Below are positions 25,416-37,483 of a stretch of DNA of 64,000 nt, piece by piece. This stretch comes from Seison nebaliae. Its lineage: Eukaryota; Rotifera; Pararotatoria; Seisonacea; Seisonidae. The first letter of the stretch is position 1, and every line of letters begins with the position of its first letter. Both the position numbers and the translations under genes were made by a program. The notes beneath the pieces were generated by a model. That model was not told the DNA's origin. It made no database searches and worked only from the letters and a program-made list of their open reading frames with translations. The DNA lies in contig JALJEE010001591.1 of assembly GCA_023231475.1 (NCBI GenBank), positions 1 through 64,000 on the forward strand, given 5' to 3'.

Positions 25416-27926
25416 TCAGAAATTTTCAGGATCAGTCACTTCCGTGGTGATTTTCATTGTCGAAGTGGAATTTTCAATATCATTATGCTTATGCAATTGA
25501 CCAATAATCGGTTTCACTCGATATCTAGTGATTTCAATATCTGATGATCCACCGTCTATTATTTTTTCCGATTTAATTTTATATTGTTTCGTAACAGATG
25601 ATACCGCTTGTTTCAACATTGGTAAATCGTTCATGCTCTTATTTTCAATTAAACTATTTCTATTATTATTGTTGTTGTTGTTGATGTTGGTATGATTTAA
25701 CTGATTTGAATTCTTTAACATTAAATTGTTATTATAAATATTATTATTATTATTATTATTGTGGTTGTTGTTATCGCTTTTAATACTAGATGAATTGACA
25801 GACATCAAATTGTTATTAATATGATGATGGTTATTATTATTACTATTATTGTTGTTATTAGAACTGTTATTGGAGTGTTGATACGGACCGTTGACACATT
25901 TTTCCCAATTTCTTTTTAACGGGATTCGACGACGATTGTTATCACTAGTTTGATCCGGATAATTATTTAGATGACGACCCTTCAATAGATCATTCATTTC
26001 TCGATCACGACTCATTATTTCCTTCTCCAGGAAATGTATATAGTTAACGGCAGTTCTCAAAATAACTGCCTTAGGTTGAGTACGACCATCGTTACTATCT
26101 TGACGGTTCATTGTATTAGTAAGTGAATTAGTTGATACATTTGATCTGTTCATCGAATCGGACAAGTTTTGTTTACAAAAATTTTTATAACATTTCCCAT
26201 TGACAATCTTTCGTAAATTAGTAATACATTCATTAATCGAATCTCGATACTTCTTCTCAATTGCATTATGAGTTTGAGTGCGCTTCGGCTTGGAAGTATT
26301 CTTCTGTGATAACTGCTGTTGGTGCTGTAGTAGATTATGATGATTTTGACTGGTGGTCGTGCAATGATGTAATTGATTATGAGAATTTGATTCGACATTA
26401 TCATGGAAATCAGATGGAGGAGAAAATGATAAATAAGCAGGATCATAATTCTCTTGGTAAGATTTCTTATCATATCGTCGTATTCTTTCTGATAAAATTT
26501 CATTAGAATCTTGATTATGATTAATTGCATTATTTGTCGTATTTGTCATTAATTGATTTTTCCTATCCATCGTATGATTGACATGAATATTAGACGCGAC
26601 CGCAATAGAATTTCGTGAATTGGGATTAAAATTATTATGGAAAAAGAATTGATTCTGATTATTATTATCTGCAGATCTGATAGCGTTCGCTGATAACGGA
26701 GTATTAATTGACAATTGATCAGATGATGATGGAGATACGTTCAACATTTCATTATTATAATTGTTGTTATTATTATTATTAGTAGTAGTATTAGTAGCAT
26801 TGTTAGTATTATTCTTAAATCTATCCGAATTGAAGATACATTGGGATGATTGAACTTTCGGAATAGTTTTAACTTGACGATTTTCAAAGGATAACATCGA
26901 CGAGCTACCTTGATTCTGCTCTTGTTGTTCGTTCTGTCGTTGTTTATCGTTAGTTGAAATTCCATTATTATTAAACGAAAACTGAACATCAATCATGCTA
27001 GGAGATAAAGGATTTCCACGCATATCAGATTCGTTTGGCGGATTAACTTGTAAATTTCTCATCTCATATCTCAAACCATTTTCGTCGATCGAATAATTTT
27101 TAGAAGAATCGTCGTAAGATGATGTATCGAATATGGAACGTCCATCAAACCCAATCGATCCATTAGAGAAGATGACATTTGTTTCGTTGTTATTTATGTT
27201 TGAATCATTATTCGACATACTTCGATCAGAAACCATCGATTCAATTTGACAGTTGGATGGAACTAATGTGTCACTTCTATCTTTCTTTGTCTCATCACCG
27301 AAACATTCATTTCCTCCTTTCGGGGGGTATGGTTGAAAGACCTGATCATCAATAATATTGTTTGGTTGTGGTGAAGAATTGGAGTTGGATGTATAAAAAT
27401 GTCCTTCTGCATATTCTCTATTGTCGTTCATGAATGTGGATGCATCATAAAATAAATCACCTGAATCGTTCATCGACGAATTTAGTTCGGTTTGTGGGAA
27501 ATCCATTCCGTTCTTTTCCGAAAAATCGCTAAAAGAATCTACTTGCGATAATTCGAAAAGATGACTAGGTGACAAGTCGTTCGCCATTAAACTGTTGGAA
27601 TTGGAATTTATCTTTCCCAATCCTTCGATTTTCATTTCTTTATGTCCTTCCATAACCATATCACCACCATTCGTATTATTGTTATTATCAGTCATTGTAT
27701 TTGAAAGATTTGCATGTCTTCCTTCGTTGTTTGAGGAGTATTTGGTGTCATTCAATTGATTGAATGGCGAAAAATTATTCATATCGACTAAACTTTCATT
27801 AATTGCATTTAACGATCGATTATCGATTCGCATCTTCTTTATTGTTGAATCGTTTCTTGGGTGTGTTGGATATTGTCTCGGATTATTAGCCGTTGGATCA
27901 CTTCGATAACCTTCGCCATCGCTCAT
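25416..27926 (-). CDS. SREBP-like bHLH-leucine-zipper transcription factor, no membrane domain
   Basis: One long open frame; the first ATG in frame is at 27926 (836 aa). The frame stays open upstream to a possible acceptor at 28028, so a 5' exon may add residues. From about residue 540 comes the basic-helix-loop-helix: THNAIEKKYRDSINECI, then about 50 extra loop residues, then KAVILRTAVNYIHFLEKEI and a short zipper. The Tyr in EKKYR is diagnostic of the SREBP family, which otherwise shares the THNxIEKRYRSSIN pattern. SREBPs switch on lipid synthesis genes after release from the ER membrane. Here the protein ends (TEVTDPENF) without the two transmembrane segments and SCAP-binding domain, so it should be soluble. 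The remainder is Asn, Ser and Asp-rich. It could instead be another bHLH-Zip with a convergent Tyr. Confidence 0.7.
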   Translation of the reverse strand: MSDGEGYRSDPTANNPRQYPTHPRNDSTIKKMRIDNRSLNAINESLVDMNNFSPFNQLNDTKYSSNNEGRHANLSNTMTDNNNNTNGGDMVMEGHKEMKIEGLGKINSNSNSLMANDLSPSHLFELSQVDSFSDFSEKNGMDFPQTELNSSMNDSGDLFYDASTFMNDNREYAEGHFYTSNSNSSPQPNNIIDDQVFQPYPPKGGNECFGDETKKDRSDTLVPSNCQIESMVSDRSMSNNDSNINNNETNVIFSNGSIGFDGRSIFDTSSYDDSSKNYSIDENGLRYEMRNLQVNPPNESDMRGNPLSPSMIDVQFSFNNNGISTNDKQRQNEQQEQNQGSSSMLSFENRQVKTIPKVQSSQCIFNSDRFKNNTNNATNTTTNNNNNNNYNNEMLNVSPSSSDQLSINTPLSANAIRSADNNNQNQFFFHNNFNPNSRNSIAVASNIHVNHTMDRKNQLMTNTTNNAINHNQDSNEILSERIRRYDKKSYQENYDPAYLSFSPPSDFHDNVESNSHNQLHHCTTTSQNHHNLLQHQQQLSQKNTSKPKRTQTHNAIEKKYRDSINECITNLRKIVNGKCYKNFCKQNLSDSMNRSNVSTNSLTNTMNRQDSNDGRTQPKAVILRTAVNYIHFLEKEIMSRDREMNDLLKGRHLNNYPDQTSDNNRRRIPLKRNWEKCVNGPYQHSNNSSNNNNNSNNNNHHHINNNLMSVNSSSIKSDNNNHNNNNNNNIYNNNLMLKNSNQLNHTNINNNNNNNRNSLIENKSMNDLPMLKQAVSSVTKQYKIKSEKIIDGGSSDIEITRYRVKPIIGQLHKHNDIENSTSTMKITTEVTDPENF

Positions 27927-30265
27927 GAAATTATCAGTTCTTGAAGGATAATCATTATTCAAAACGATATGATTTAAGGTAGATGATTCGAAAATGTGAT
28001 CTAAATCGACAGAATTAGAAGAAATGATCTGATGTAAACAATTTTAACCATGAACGTTCATTTTATTTTCACAAATCATTCTTCCTTTGGTCATCCTCAA
28101 TACCAGAATAAAAGCAACAACCGCGACCTCTTATTGACATTGAAGTTTTCGCGAAGCTTCTGAAAATAAATGTTTCTGTTAATTTTTCCTCTCCTCACAC
28201 TTCACCTTCAACAAATAATAGTGACATAAAAGTAAATTAAATAATTTTTTTTTGAAGGAAATTCCTTATAATTTCGTTTCCCTTAATATGCTGGAAATTT
28301 TCAACATAGATTCTTCTCAAAAAAAAATCATTAAAATTAAAGAAGATTATGTAAATAATGTTGTCATCTCAACTCCATGCATCGATGACCTTCATACACT
28401 ATTTCTAACGTTAAATACAAGTTTTTCGAGATTTCCAACTTTCTCCCTCAATTAAAAAAAATGACACTCTTTTAACGTAACAGGAAATATTAGAAAATTT
28501 AATTTTTTCTCCACAAATTAGTTCAGATAACTTTTTGAGTCTCTTCTTCTAGAGCAATTGGTGAACTGAAATATTTTTCCAAAAATATGGTCTTTAACAA
28601 ATCAAATCGAAAATTGTTTTTTTTTGAAATTTAAGAAATATTTGTATGCTCTACGTGTAAAATAATTTTTTATAAATAAATTTTAACATAAAAGTTTCCA
28701 ATCAACTAAATATCATATTTCAGTTACCAAAGAATTATAACAGTTTATTTTTAGAAAATTTTTTTTTAAAAAAATTTTTCCAAATGAAAAACTTGAAAAA
28801 GAATAGTCTTCCCGATGACCACGGAGCTCTAAAGACATTAGTAAATGATTTAATAATATAATAAGAGTCATATAATAAATAATTGATATAGTATCAATGT
28901 ATTCGAATAGTATATTCTGTGACAAAAACAACATGTTGTTGTTGGGAGATAAATCGAAATTTGAAAATTTCAAAATCTTCTCTACAATCTGATGAAGAAA
29001 TTTGGTAATTAATAGTATTAATAAACATTAATTTACATCTAATACAATTGAAAATGGAGAGAAAAGTGAGAAGTCTCTAATTGGATATTTCGTGTTAGTT
29101 ACATAATACGAATGGGAGATATTTCAATGATGAAGTAAGGACATAGGAAAAGTGAGAGTATTCTACTTACTAGTTAAATTGAAATGGACATCATATAAAA
29201 ACACGTCGTCTTCTCCTCAAATAGAGTTAGATTTTATATTTGCTATCGTCCCTATTCAACTTCATTCTTATCATACACTCGTACACAATAGTTGTTCTAT
29301 TTTATTTCATCATCTTTTGTGAATATTTCCATGTAAATTTATTGAGAAAGGAATTATATTCGGAATCTTTATTCTCTTACTTCCTCGGTCCTTCTTTTTC
29401 ATAATCATCAACACTATCATCTCTGTGTGATGTAAGTAATGGGACTAAAGAAGAGTTGGGTAGTAGTTTCAATTTATTTATTATTTAATATATGTATACC
29501 CAACTATTTGATAGGTGTAAGAAATTTTATTTGTTTTTCATATTAAGCAGTTGTATGAAAAGAAACTATTCCTGGGAACGTTACAATTTTTTGTACTCAA
29601 CTAACATGAGATGACATTCATGTAAAATTTGAGATAAAACAGATACTGATCAACTTTTCAAATTTTAAATATAACATTTTCAATATTTTTATCCATAAAT
29701 ATAAAATTAACAAACTTCAATTACTTACATTCAATAGTTAACCTTTTGAAAACTGGTATATTATTCATTTGCCCTCTTCCGAGATAACCAATTTTGATGA
29801 TTTACAATTTTTTCTTAACTAATATTTTCCTTCAAACGGTTTCCCAATGAGAGGAATGCATTTCATTCCACAAAATTGTAAGTTATAACTTGTAACAAAG
29901 GATAATATGATCAAGCATCCTCTAAATAACTCAAAAATAACCATTATATTCTATTTCTATGTATTCTTTGGGTTATTTTAGAGATACGAGATCGTATAGT
30001 AAAGGAAAATTTGAGTAATTTTAATATTAGAATATTAAGACCTCTGTTAGAAGAAAGAAGTAAAATAAAAGATAGTAGAAAGATTGTTGTCATTCGTGGA
30101 GAAGAGTATATTATTAAATTAAACTTTGATCACTTCCATAACAAACAATAAACATATGAAGAACTGAAATAAAATGAGTTTGACCAAGATAAACTTGTTT
30201 ACTATTAAGAAATTTGGAAATAAAAAGATAATTTTTTGTTGAATTCAGATCCACTCTGACTAATG
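27927..30265. other. Intergenic, no gene seen
   Basis: A divergent spacer between the SREBP-like gene (-) and MOCS1 (+). Near 28073-28140 on the minus strand there may be a 5' exon of the SREBP-like gene, but its phase does not join cleanly. Close to 30254 a pyrimidine-rich tract ending CAG may be a 3' splice site in the MOCS1 5' UTR. Nothing else is recognisable. Confidence 0.5.
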
Positions 30266-32089
30266 ATGAATCGTTTCGTTGATCGTTTCAACAGAATACA
30301 CAATTATTTAAGGATCTCATTGACGGAGAAATGTAATTTGCGATGTTAATTTGATTCAATCACTCTTTATAGTATACAGTTCTTTAATTCTGTTAAGGTG
30401 GGTATTGTATGCCGGAAACAGGCGTTCAATTATCAGCAAAGAAGGATTTGTTAAGTTTCGATGAATTGAAAAGAATTATCACAATATTCGTTGATAACAA
30501 CGTACGGAAAATCCGATTAACGGGAGGCGAACCGACTATATATAAACAATTACCAGAACTTATGGATTATCTAAACTTTCTTAAACGTAAACAATTGTTA
30601 GATCATGTTGCCATGACAACCAATGGAATTGCATTGAAAAATAAATCATCAAAAATTTTCCAATCCTTGGTCAATTCTGGAAATTCCGGGATCGATAGTT
30701 TGAATTTCAGTTTGGATACATTTGATCCAAAGAAATATGGGAAAATTACGCGAATGAATCTTTTATCTCGTGTTCTTCAATCTCTTAGTTTATGTGTAGA
30801 CGCAGTTGAAGAAGGTAAAATAAAATATTTGAAATTGAATGTGGTTCTTATTAAACAGTTTAACGAAGATGAACTTTTCAAATTCATAGAATTAACCAGA
30901 GAAAATGTTATTTACAAAATTTTCATTGGAATTGACGATAAATAATTTCCCTTTCATAAATTTAGTTAATCGAAGTTCGATTTATCGAATTTATGCCTTT
31001 CGAAGGTAACCAATGGAACAGTGATAAATTCATCTCACAAAATGAATTATGTTCTCGAATTAGTGCACAATACAATTTACGGAAAATTCCAAGTTGCTTT
31101 ATTATTATTATCTTATCTTCATTCTTTATTTTCATTAAGACGAAATTAATGGAACGGCTAACCGTTACCAAATAGAAAACTTTAGGGGAACAATTGGGTT
31201 CATTGCGAGTATGAGTCAAAAGTTTTGTTCATCTTGTAATCGATTACGATTAACAGCAAACGGTAAAATTAAGGTTCCTCATTTTTCCATTTCTTTTTAT
31301 TTAAATCTTCATTTTCAAATGTTGTCTGGATAGAATTGTTTGTTCGATAATCATGAACTAGATTTGAAAGATTTAATTCGGAACAATAATATAACAAATG
31401 AGGATATTGGAAAATTTATACAATTGAACCTCCAGAATAAAAAGAAGTCACATGCAGGTGCAGTTAAATTTTATAATAATATTTAAACAAATAAAGTTAG
31501 GAATGGATATCTTAAAAATAACGAAAAACCGACCGATGGTGTTAATCGGAGGTTGATTTCTACTAAACAACAAATGAGGTCAATACATATACATTCAATT
31601 CGATTCGGCGAATTCACTCATATATCAAAGGGATCAGTTGAAATGGTGGACGTTTCAAACAAAACGAAAGGCAATTTACTTCGACAAGCTACAGTTGTTG
31701 GTGAATTGAGAATAGAAAAAAAAGAATTTGAGAATTTGAGTAAGTATTTCGATGAGAGAACTTTAAAGACGTTGGAAACAACAATTAATATTGCTGGCGT
31801 TTTGGGAGGAAAACAGACAGCAAAATTGATTCCTCTCTGTCATCAAATTAACTTATCACAAATTAAATTTTCTATGAATTTAATTGATAATTGCTTCATA
31901 CTGAAATGTCATGTAAGAACTGGACAAGATTCAGTAACGGGAGTAGAGATGGAAGCGCTAACAGGCTGCTCAATCGCATTACTTACTTTGTACGATATGT
32001 TGAAGAGTGTTGTGTCCTCTCAGAAATATTTGGAGATCCGAAAAATTAAAGTAATTCAAAAAATCGGAGGACGAAATGATATGAAATGA
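30266..32089 (+). CDS. MOCS1: Molybdenum cofactor biosynthesis protein MOCS1 (MoaA and MoaC halves)
   Basis: Exons 30266-30344, 30398-30906, 30966-31092, 31140-31273 and 31334-31457 encode the radical-SAM half. It starts MNRFVDRFNRIHNYLRISL, and CNLRCGYC forms the first 4Fe-4S site across intron 1. KIRLTGGEPT is the SAM-binding GGEP motif. CSSCNRLRLTANGKIKNC gives the C-terminal Cx2Cx13C cluster. This enzyme converts GTP to the 3',8-cyclo intermediate, and the MoaC half makes cyclic pyranopterin monophosphate. The final exon starts at 31501, giving MOCS1A ending VLIGG and stop (342 aa), or at 31497, which reads straight into the MoaC domain (521 aa in all). The MoaC part has MVDVSNKTKG, KLIPLCHQINLSQIK, GVEMEALTG and IGGRND. 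The protein is mitochondrial in animals, but no clear presequence is present, so a 5' exon may be missing. Confidence 0.93.
31458..31500 (+). promoter_or_regulatory. Alternative splice junction between MOCS1A and MOCS1B
   Basis: The intron after the His-Ala-Gly codons has acceptors ending at 31496 and 31500. Using 31500 gives HAG-MDILKITKNRPMVLIGG and a stop at 31554. Using 31496 shifts frame and fuses MOCS1A to the MoaC domain. A second donor, GTT at 31463, joined to 31496 would also give the Gly-Gly form with three extra residues. Use of each site is inferred from frame only. Confidence 0.6.
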
Positions 32090-32120
32090 TCAAGAGATTA
32101 CACAAAATTGATAAATTTAA

Positions 32121-32126
32121 AATAAA
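32121..32126 (+). terminator. Poly(A) signal of MOCS1
   Basis: AATAAA about 30 bp after the MOCS1 stop codon, in a short convergent spacer shared with the TPR gene. Confidence 0.5.
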
Positions 32127-32194
32127 ATAAAAAAATTTTTCTTTTTCCAAATGAAATTCTCACACTTTTGCCAGACACATAAATGAAATTCATT

Positions 32195-34440
32195 CTATCG
32201 TTTAAACAGTTTTTGGTCATCTTTCGAGTAATTTACTTTACCGACAGTACTGAATACTTTTTTTCCTACATTATTTCCAGGCGAACTTGAAAAAAAAATT
32301 ATGATTTAACAAATAATAACAATTAATTTTCAACTTATTCAACTCATCAAAATATTTCAATGACTTTGTTGTTTGTGGATGATTCTTTCCATGAATAATC
32401 GTTTCCGAATCGATTTGCTTAATTTTACTTTAATTATTAATTTAAATAAAAGCAAAAATGAAACTTCTTTTAATAATTTTAGAGCTGTACCTCGTTGATT
32501 TAATTTTAATGCAGATGCAACGGCAATCGCATTAAATTGAGTGTGGAGAACATTTGTTCCACTACAATTTAACATTGTACTTTCTTTCATTCCTAAATTG
32601 GCATTCTGTTGACATTCCTTTGTTGAGTATTAACGAAGAATTATAAAAAGTTTTAGGAGTTCAATAAAACTTCAAGATTCTCCGTTTCCAATTGACATTT
32701 ACATAAAATTCGTAAGCTATTTAATTTACTTTCGATATCTTCACTGTGTTGTTGAATAGCTATCGCTTCCCTCAAAATTTTTTCGCAATCATCTTTTATA
32801 GAGAAAAATTAAATTTTAAGGAAGAATCAAACAAACCATATCTTTTAATTTTAAACAAACATTTTGCACAGTTGAAATAAATTTTACCGAATAGTTTGTC
32901 ATCCGTTTCTGGACTATAAACAAAAGAACTTTTCATTATATTGATTAGAAGAAATTGTGTAACGTTCCTTGAAGAATTGATTTTGCTTCCAAATATGTTT
33001 GTAATGCATCTTCGTAGTTTTCTAAATTATCTTCATTCTTTGCTTTCAACAAATGTACATCAATAACATTTTGTGACTTAAATTGTCCCTTTTCTCTAAG
33101 TTGATCTAATAATTTAATTAACAAAGTTATTGAATCTTCATTGCGATTGATGGAAGTGTAGAATCTACGTAATTAAAGAAAAAATATTAATTTTATTTTA
33201 TTATGAGTAAACTTTGCTTTATTAAGTTTAATGTTAAAATCGAAATCATACAGATCGGCATATGATATAAATCTCAGAAACTTTACATCGGATTTCAACT
33301 GTTTTTCAACCAGTTTACTCAGCACTTCACATTTCGTCAAATATTTATGAACCATTTTCGATCTTTAAATGTGAAGATTATAGAAAAATACAACGGAAAA
33401 AGAAATAAACTTTCGATCAGGATATGACATGGCCAAAACGTAATTCAATTTGAGAGCAATGAAATAATTAATGAAATTTTCATCATCATCTTGTGTCGTT
33501 GGAGAACGACCACTTATTATCTCTTTAGCTTCCTCTGCTAACTGATAGGCTTGAGGTATCATTTCTTCTTTTAAATATACTATTGCTAATTCAGCCATAT
33601 GATACAAAGATTCCATTGATTCGGTAATAGATTTCTGATTTGTCATACTCTTTTGTTTGCTTGCCAATCTCTTAACATTCAATAATTGAGAATAGACGAT
33701 GTTATCTTGTAAACTATTAATAATTCCAGAAATCTACTTCTAAATGATAAAGAGTAATAGGTGAATGATAATAATAACATCTTTCTTCTCTTGAAATTTC
33801 TTCAATTGAACTTTCGAACTATATAAACTCTTCTCAGGTGACTGAATATTGACATCTTTGTTTTCATCTTTTTGTGATTGAACTTTCTTCACTTCATTTA
33901 TATTCACTTTACTTTTCTTCAATTTTCTCAATGGAACCGTCGGAATATTCGTTTCTAATTCTTCCGATCTTTTATCTCGTTCAACACTAATTCACAATGA
34001 AAAAATGTAAGGAAATGTGAGCGAATAGTTGATAGTTAATTTAAACTTATTTTTTGGTTCTGGCTTTGGAGTAGACTCCCTTTCATAATAAAAATCGATA
34101 ATCGGATTCAATCGTTTTTCAAATAATATATCGTTGCCTTCTGTATTTTGAAATTAATTTCTACGATTTTAAAAATATTCATTGGAAAACCTCCTTTCTC
34201 TGTTACATTTGTCGTTTTTGTCGGTAGTGTTTTCGTTTTTTTTACTTCAAATTCTTTTGGAACTTCTGAAACCGATTCCACCACAGATGATTCTCCCGAT
34301 GATGATCCTGAGGAAGATGACGACGTTGATGAAGATGAAGACGATGATTCAAATGATTCATCATTTGCTGTATCTTCATCACTTAATAGTGGTTGATTTT
34401 TGTTCTCTATTTTATATAATTGTTCATCTTTATACGTCAT
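32195..34440 (-). CDS. TPR-repeat protein with Ser-rich N-terminus, eleven exons
   Basis: Exons 34440-34191, 34140-34047, 33986-33779, 33733-33411, 33362-33213, 33164-32964, 32913-32837, 32792-32671, 32617-32465, 32417-32344 and 32285-32195 join in frame to 580 aa. Introns are 44-60 bp. The N-terminus is acidic with a long Ser run (residues about 30-55), then a Lys-rich linker. From about residue 185 the protein is helical with tetratricopeptide-like units: LYHMAELAIVYLKEEMIPQA, then NYEDALQTYLEAKSI, then DDCEKILREAIAI. A late unit has IHGKNHPQTTKSLKYF, the HxxxHP feature of kinesin-light-chain-like and TTC-type repeats. TPR proteins act as scaffolds, often in ciliary or motor complexes. I cannot name the orthologue. 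It is convergent with MOCS1, about 105 bp between stop codons. Confidence 0.8.
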
Positions 34441-34786
34441 TTTAATTGAGAATAACTTTTGATCATCAAATTATTTGTTCAATAGACGAAGCTTAAATTT
34501 CTTCCCTGTTGTTATGACAACAAGTTGAATTTACAGGAAAATAAGAAAAGGAAAAAAGGAGAATTCAGATACAGAAAAAAAAACAAGAATTGAAAATAAA
34601 TAGTAAAACAAAAACGTAGTTGAAAGTGAGCTTAACTTGGATCTAACTCATTTACGTTTTCTTTTTTTGAAGAAACATAATTGTTCATAAATAGTTTAAT
34701 TTTAGAAAATGTGGAATTAAACGTTAGAAAAGTTCCTAATAAATAATCATATTAATAAACAGAATCCTTAATAGGGTAATAATATA

Positions 34787-36253
<1,467 letters not shown>

Positions 36254-36355
36254 TTACTTAGACAGATAGTTGGAATAGGATAGATGGAAAAGCAATGAAA
36301 TGAAATGAAAATTCAATTTCAACTTACACAAAGGTAGAGAATTGCGCGCCGCCCA

Positions 36356-36368
36356 ACTTATTATAAGT
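36356..36368 (-). promoter_or_regulatory. TATA-like core promoter of alpha-tubulin
   Basis: On the minus strand CGACTTATAATAAG is followed by a GC-rich block (GGGCGGCGCGC) and, about 30 bp on, by the putative first 5' UTR exon. Spacing fits a TATA box with a start site near 36330. Confidence 0.5.
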
Positions 36369-36924
36369 CGGTTTATTATTTATTTTAGTTAATTAAATAT
36401 AATTATATCTTATTGAAAACGTTCAACTGAAGAGTGGGAAAGGACGACCAATCAATTGACAAAGAAACTTATGACAATTATTCTTTTTAACAATATTTAT
36501 ATGTCAATCATTTTTCCAACGGTTTCCATGCATAACCATGACGTGTCACAAGCGCGATGAGTTATTTCGATTCAAACGATTTAGCTCTTCACACCCGTTG
36601 ATGACGCATCATAAACGAAATAAAAATGCGCGCATATTTAAATCACATCATTAATTTAAATTTTTCTCTATCATATCTCTAAATTTATGATTTTAAAATC
36701 TTTCTTCTGGTAGTTATGCATTAAATGAAAAGAATTGAGGAAATCTCATCGCATAATTAAAAGAAGAATAATTTGAACAATTTAGAGAGTTGCTTAATCG
36801 CTTTCAATTCTTAAGAAAATAATTTTAAATAATTTTTATTTTACAAACCTTCCTCAATGGAATAATGATCGAACTGAATAGAATTAATAATATGAAGGAA
36901 ATGAAAAAAATTATGTTCGATATA
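36369..36924. other. Intergenic spacer between tubulin and TRAPPC2
   Basis: About 550 bp of AT-rich sequence holding the distal tubulin promoter and the 3' UTR of TRAPPC2. No further gene is seen. Confidence 0.5.
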
Positions 36925-37483
36925 TTAGTGACCAGTTCGGGGAACGTATCTTTGTAATAAATTTTCAATTCGATTACTAAACTTCTTGTCGATGATTGCC
37001 GTATTTAATTCATACAATGGATTTAGACTCCACTATAAATCATATTATTAGAAGAACAGAATGAATGTTCGAAGAATAACTTTAATATATAATTCAGCTG
37101 CTGCGAGAAAAAAATTCTTACACGAATCATCCGGAAAATGTGTGTTGTGGAATAATAAGAAACGCATATTACTCGAAGTGACATAGGCACTCACTTTCTG
37201 CCGATTATATTCATCAACAACTTTTAGATAATTCGATGTCGCCTCCAACATCTTCTCGTCCACCATGTCAAGTGCTGCGTGAACGATGAACTCTTTCAAT
37301 TTCCGATCATCATCCTAAAATATAATTTATTAACATATCAGAAATTTCCCAAAAAGTTTTCTCATATTAGTAAAGTAGACAAACTTCGGGAGCTCGTTGA
37401 CCTTCTATATAATCGAGACGGAATATTATATTGTCGTTATGTCCCACAATTACAAAATAATATTGACCCGGCTCATTCTTCAT
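36925..37483 (-). CDS. TRAPPC2: TRAPP complex subunit 2 (sedlin)
   Basis: Three exons, 37483-37385, 37314-37081 and 37032-36925, give 146 aa, close to the 140 aa of human sedlin. The N-terminus reads MKNEPGQYYFVIVGHNDN, matching the sedlin SFYFVIVGHxDN start. KLKEFIVHAALDMVDEKM matches the NQFIAHAALDLVDENMW helix, and NMRFLLFHN matches HMRFIMLHD. The third exon (WSLNPLYELN) matches MNPFYEPNSPI. The protein is a longin-fold core subunit of TRAPP, the tethering and Rab-GEF complex for ER-to-Golgi vesicles. Introns of 70 and 48 bp split the domain. TRAPPC2L is the nearest alternative, but the GHxDNxxF start favours TRAPPC2. Confidence 0.9.

Noticed and set aside
26261-26506. Plus-strand frame antisense to the SREBP-like gene
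   Set aside because: A shadow frame of the coding exon with no splice or start support; the same applies to frames antisense to EFR3, tubulin and the helicase.
32491-32617. Earlier exon model of the TPR gene using a GTAC donor at 32490 and a stop at 32357
   Set aside because: It ended the protein in a basic, non-repeat tail. Extending to the GTT donor at 32464 gives two more exons that continue the TPR pattern and keep the frame.
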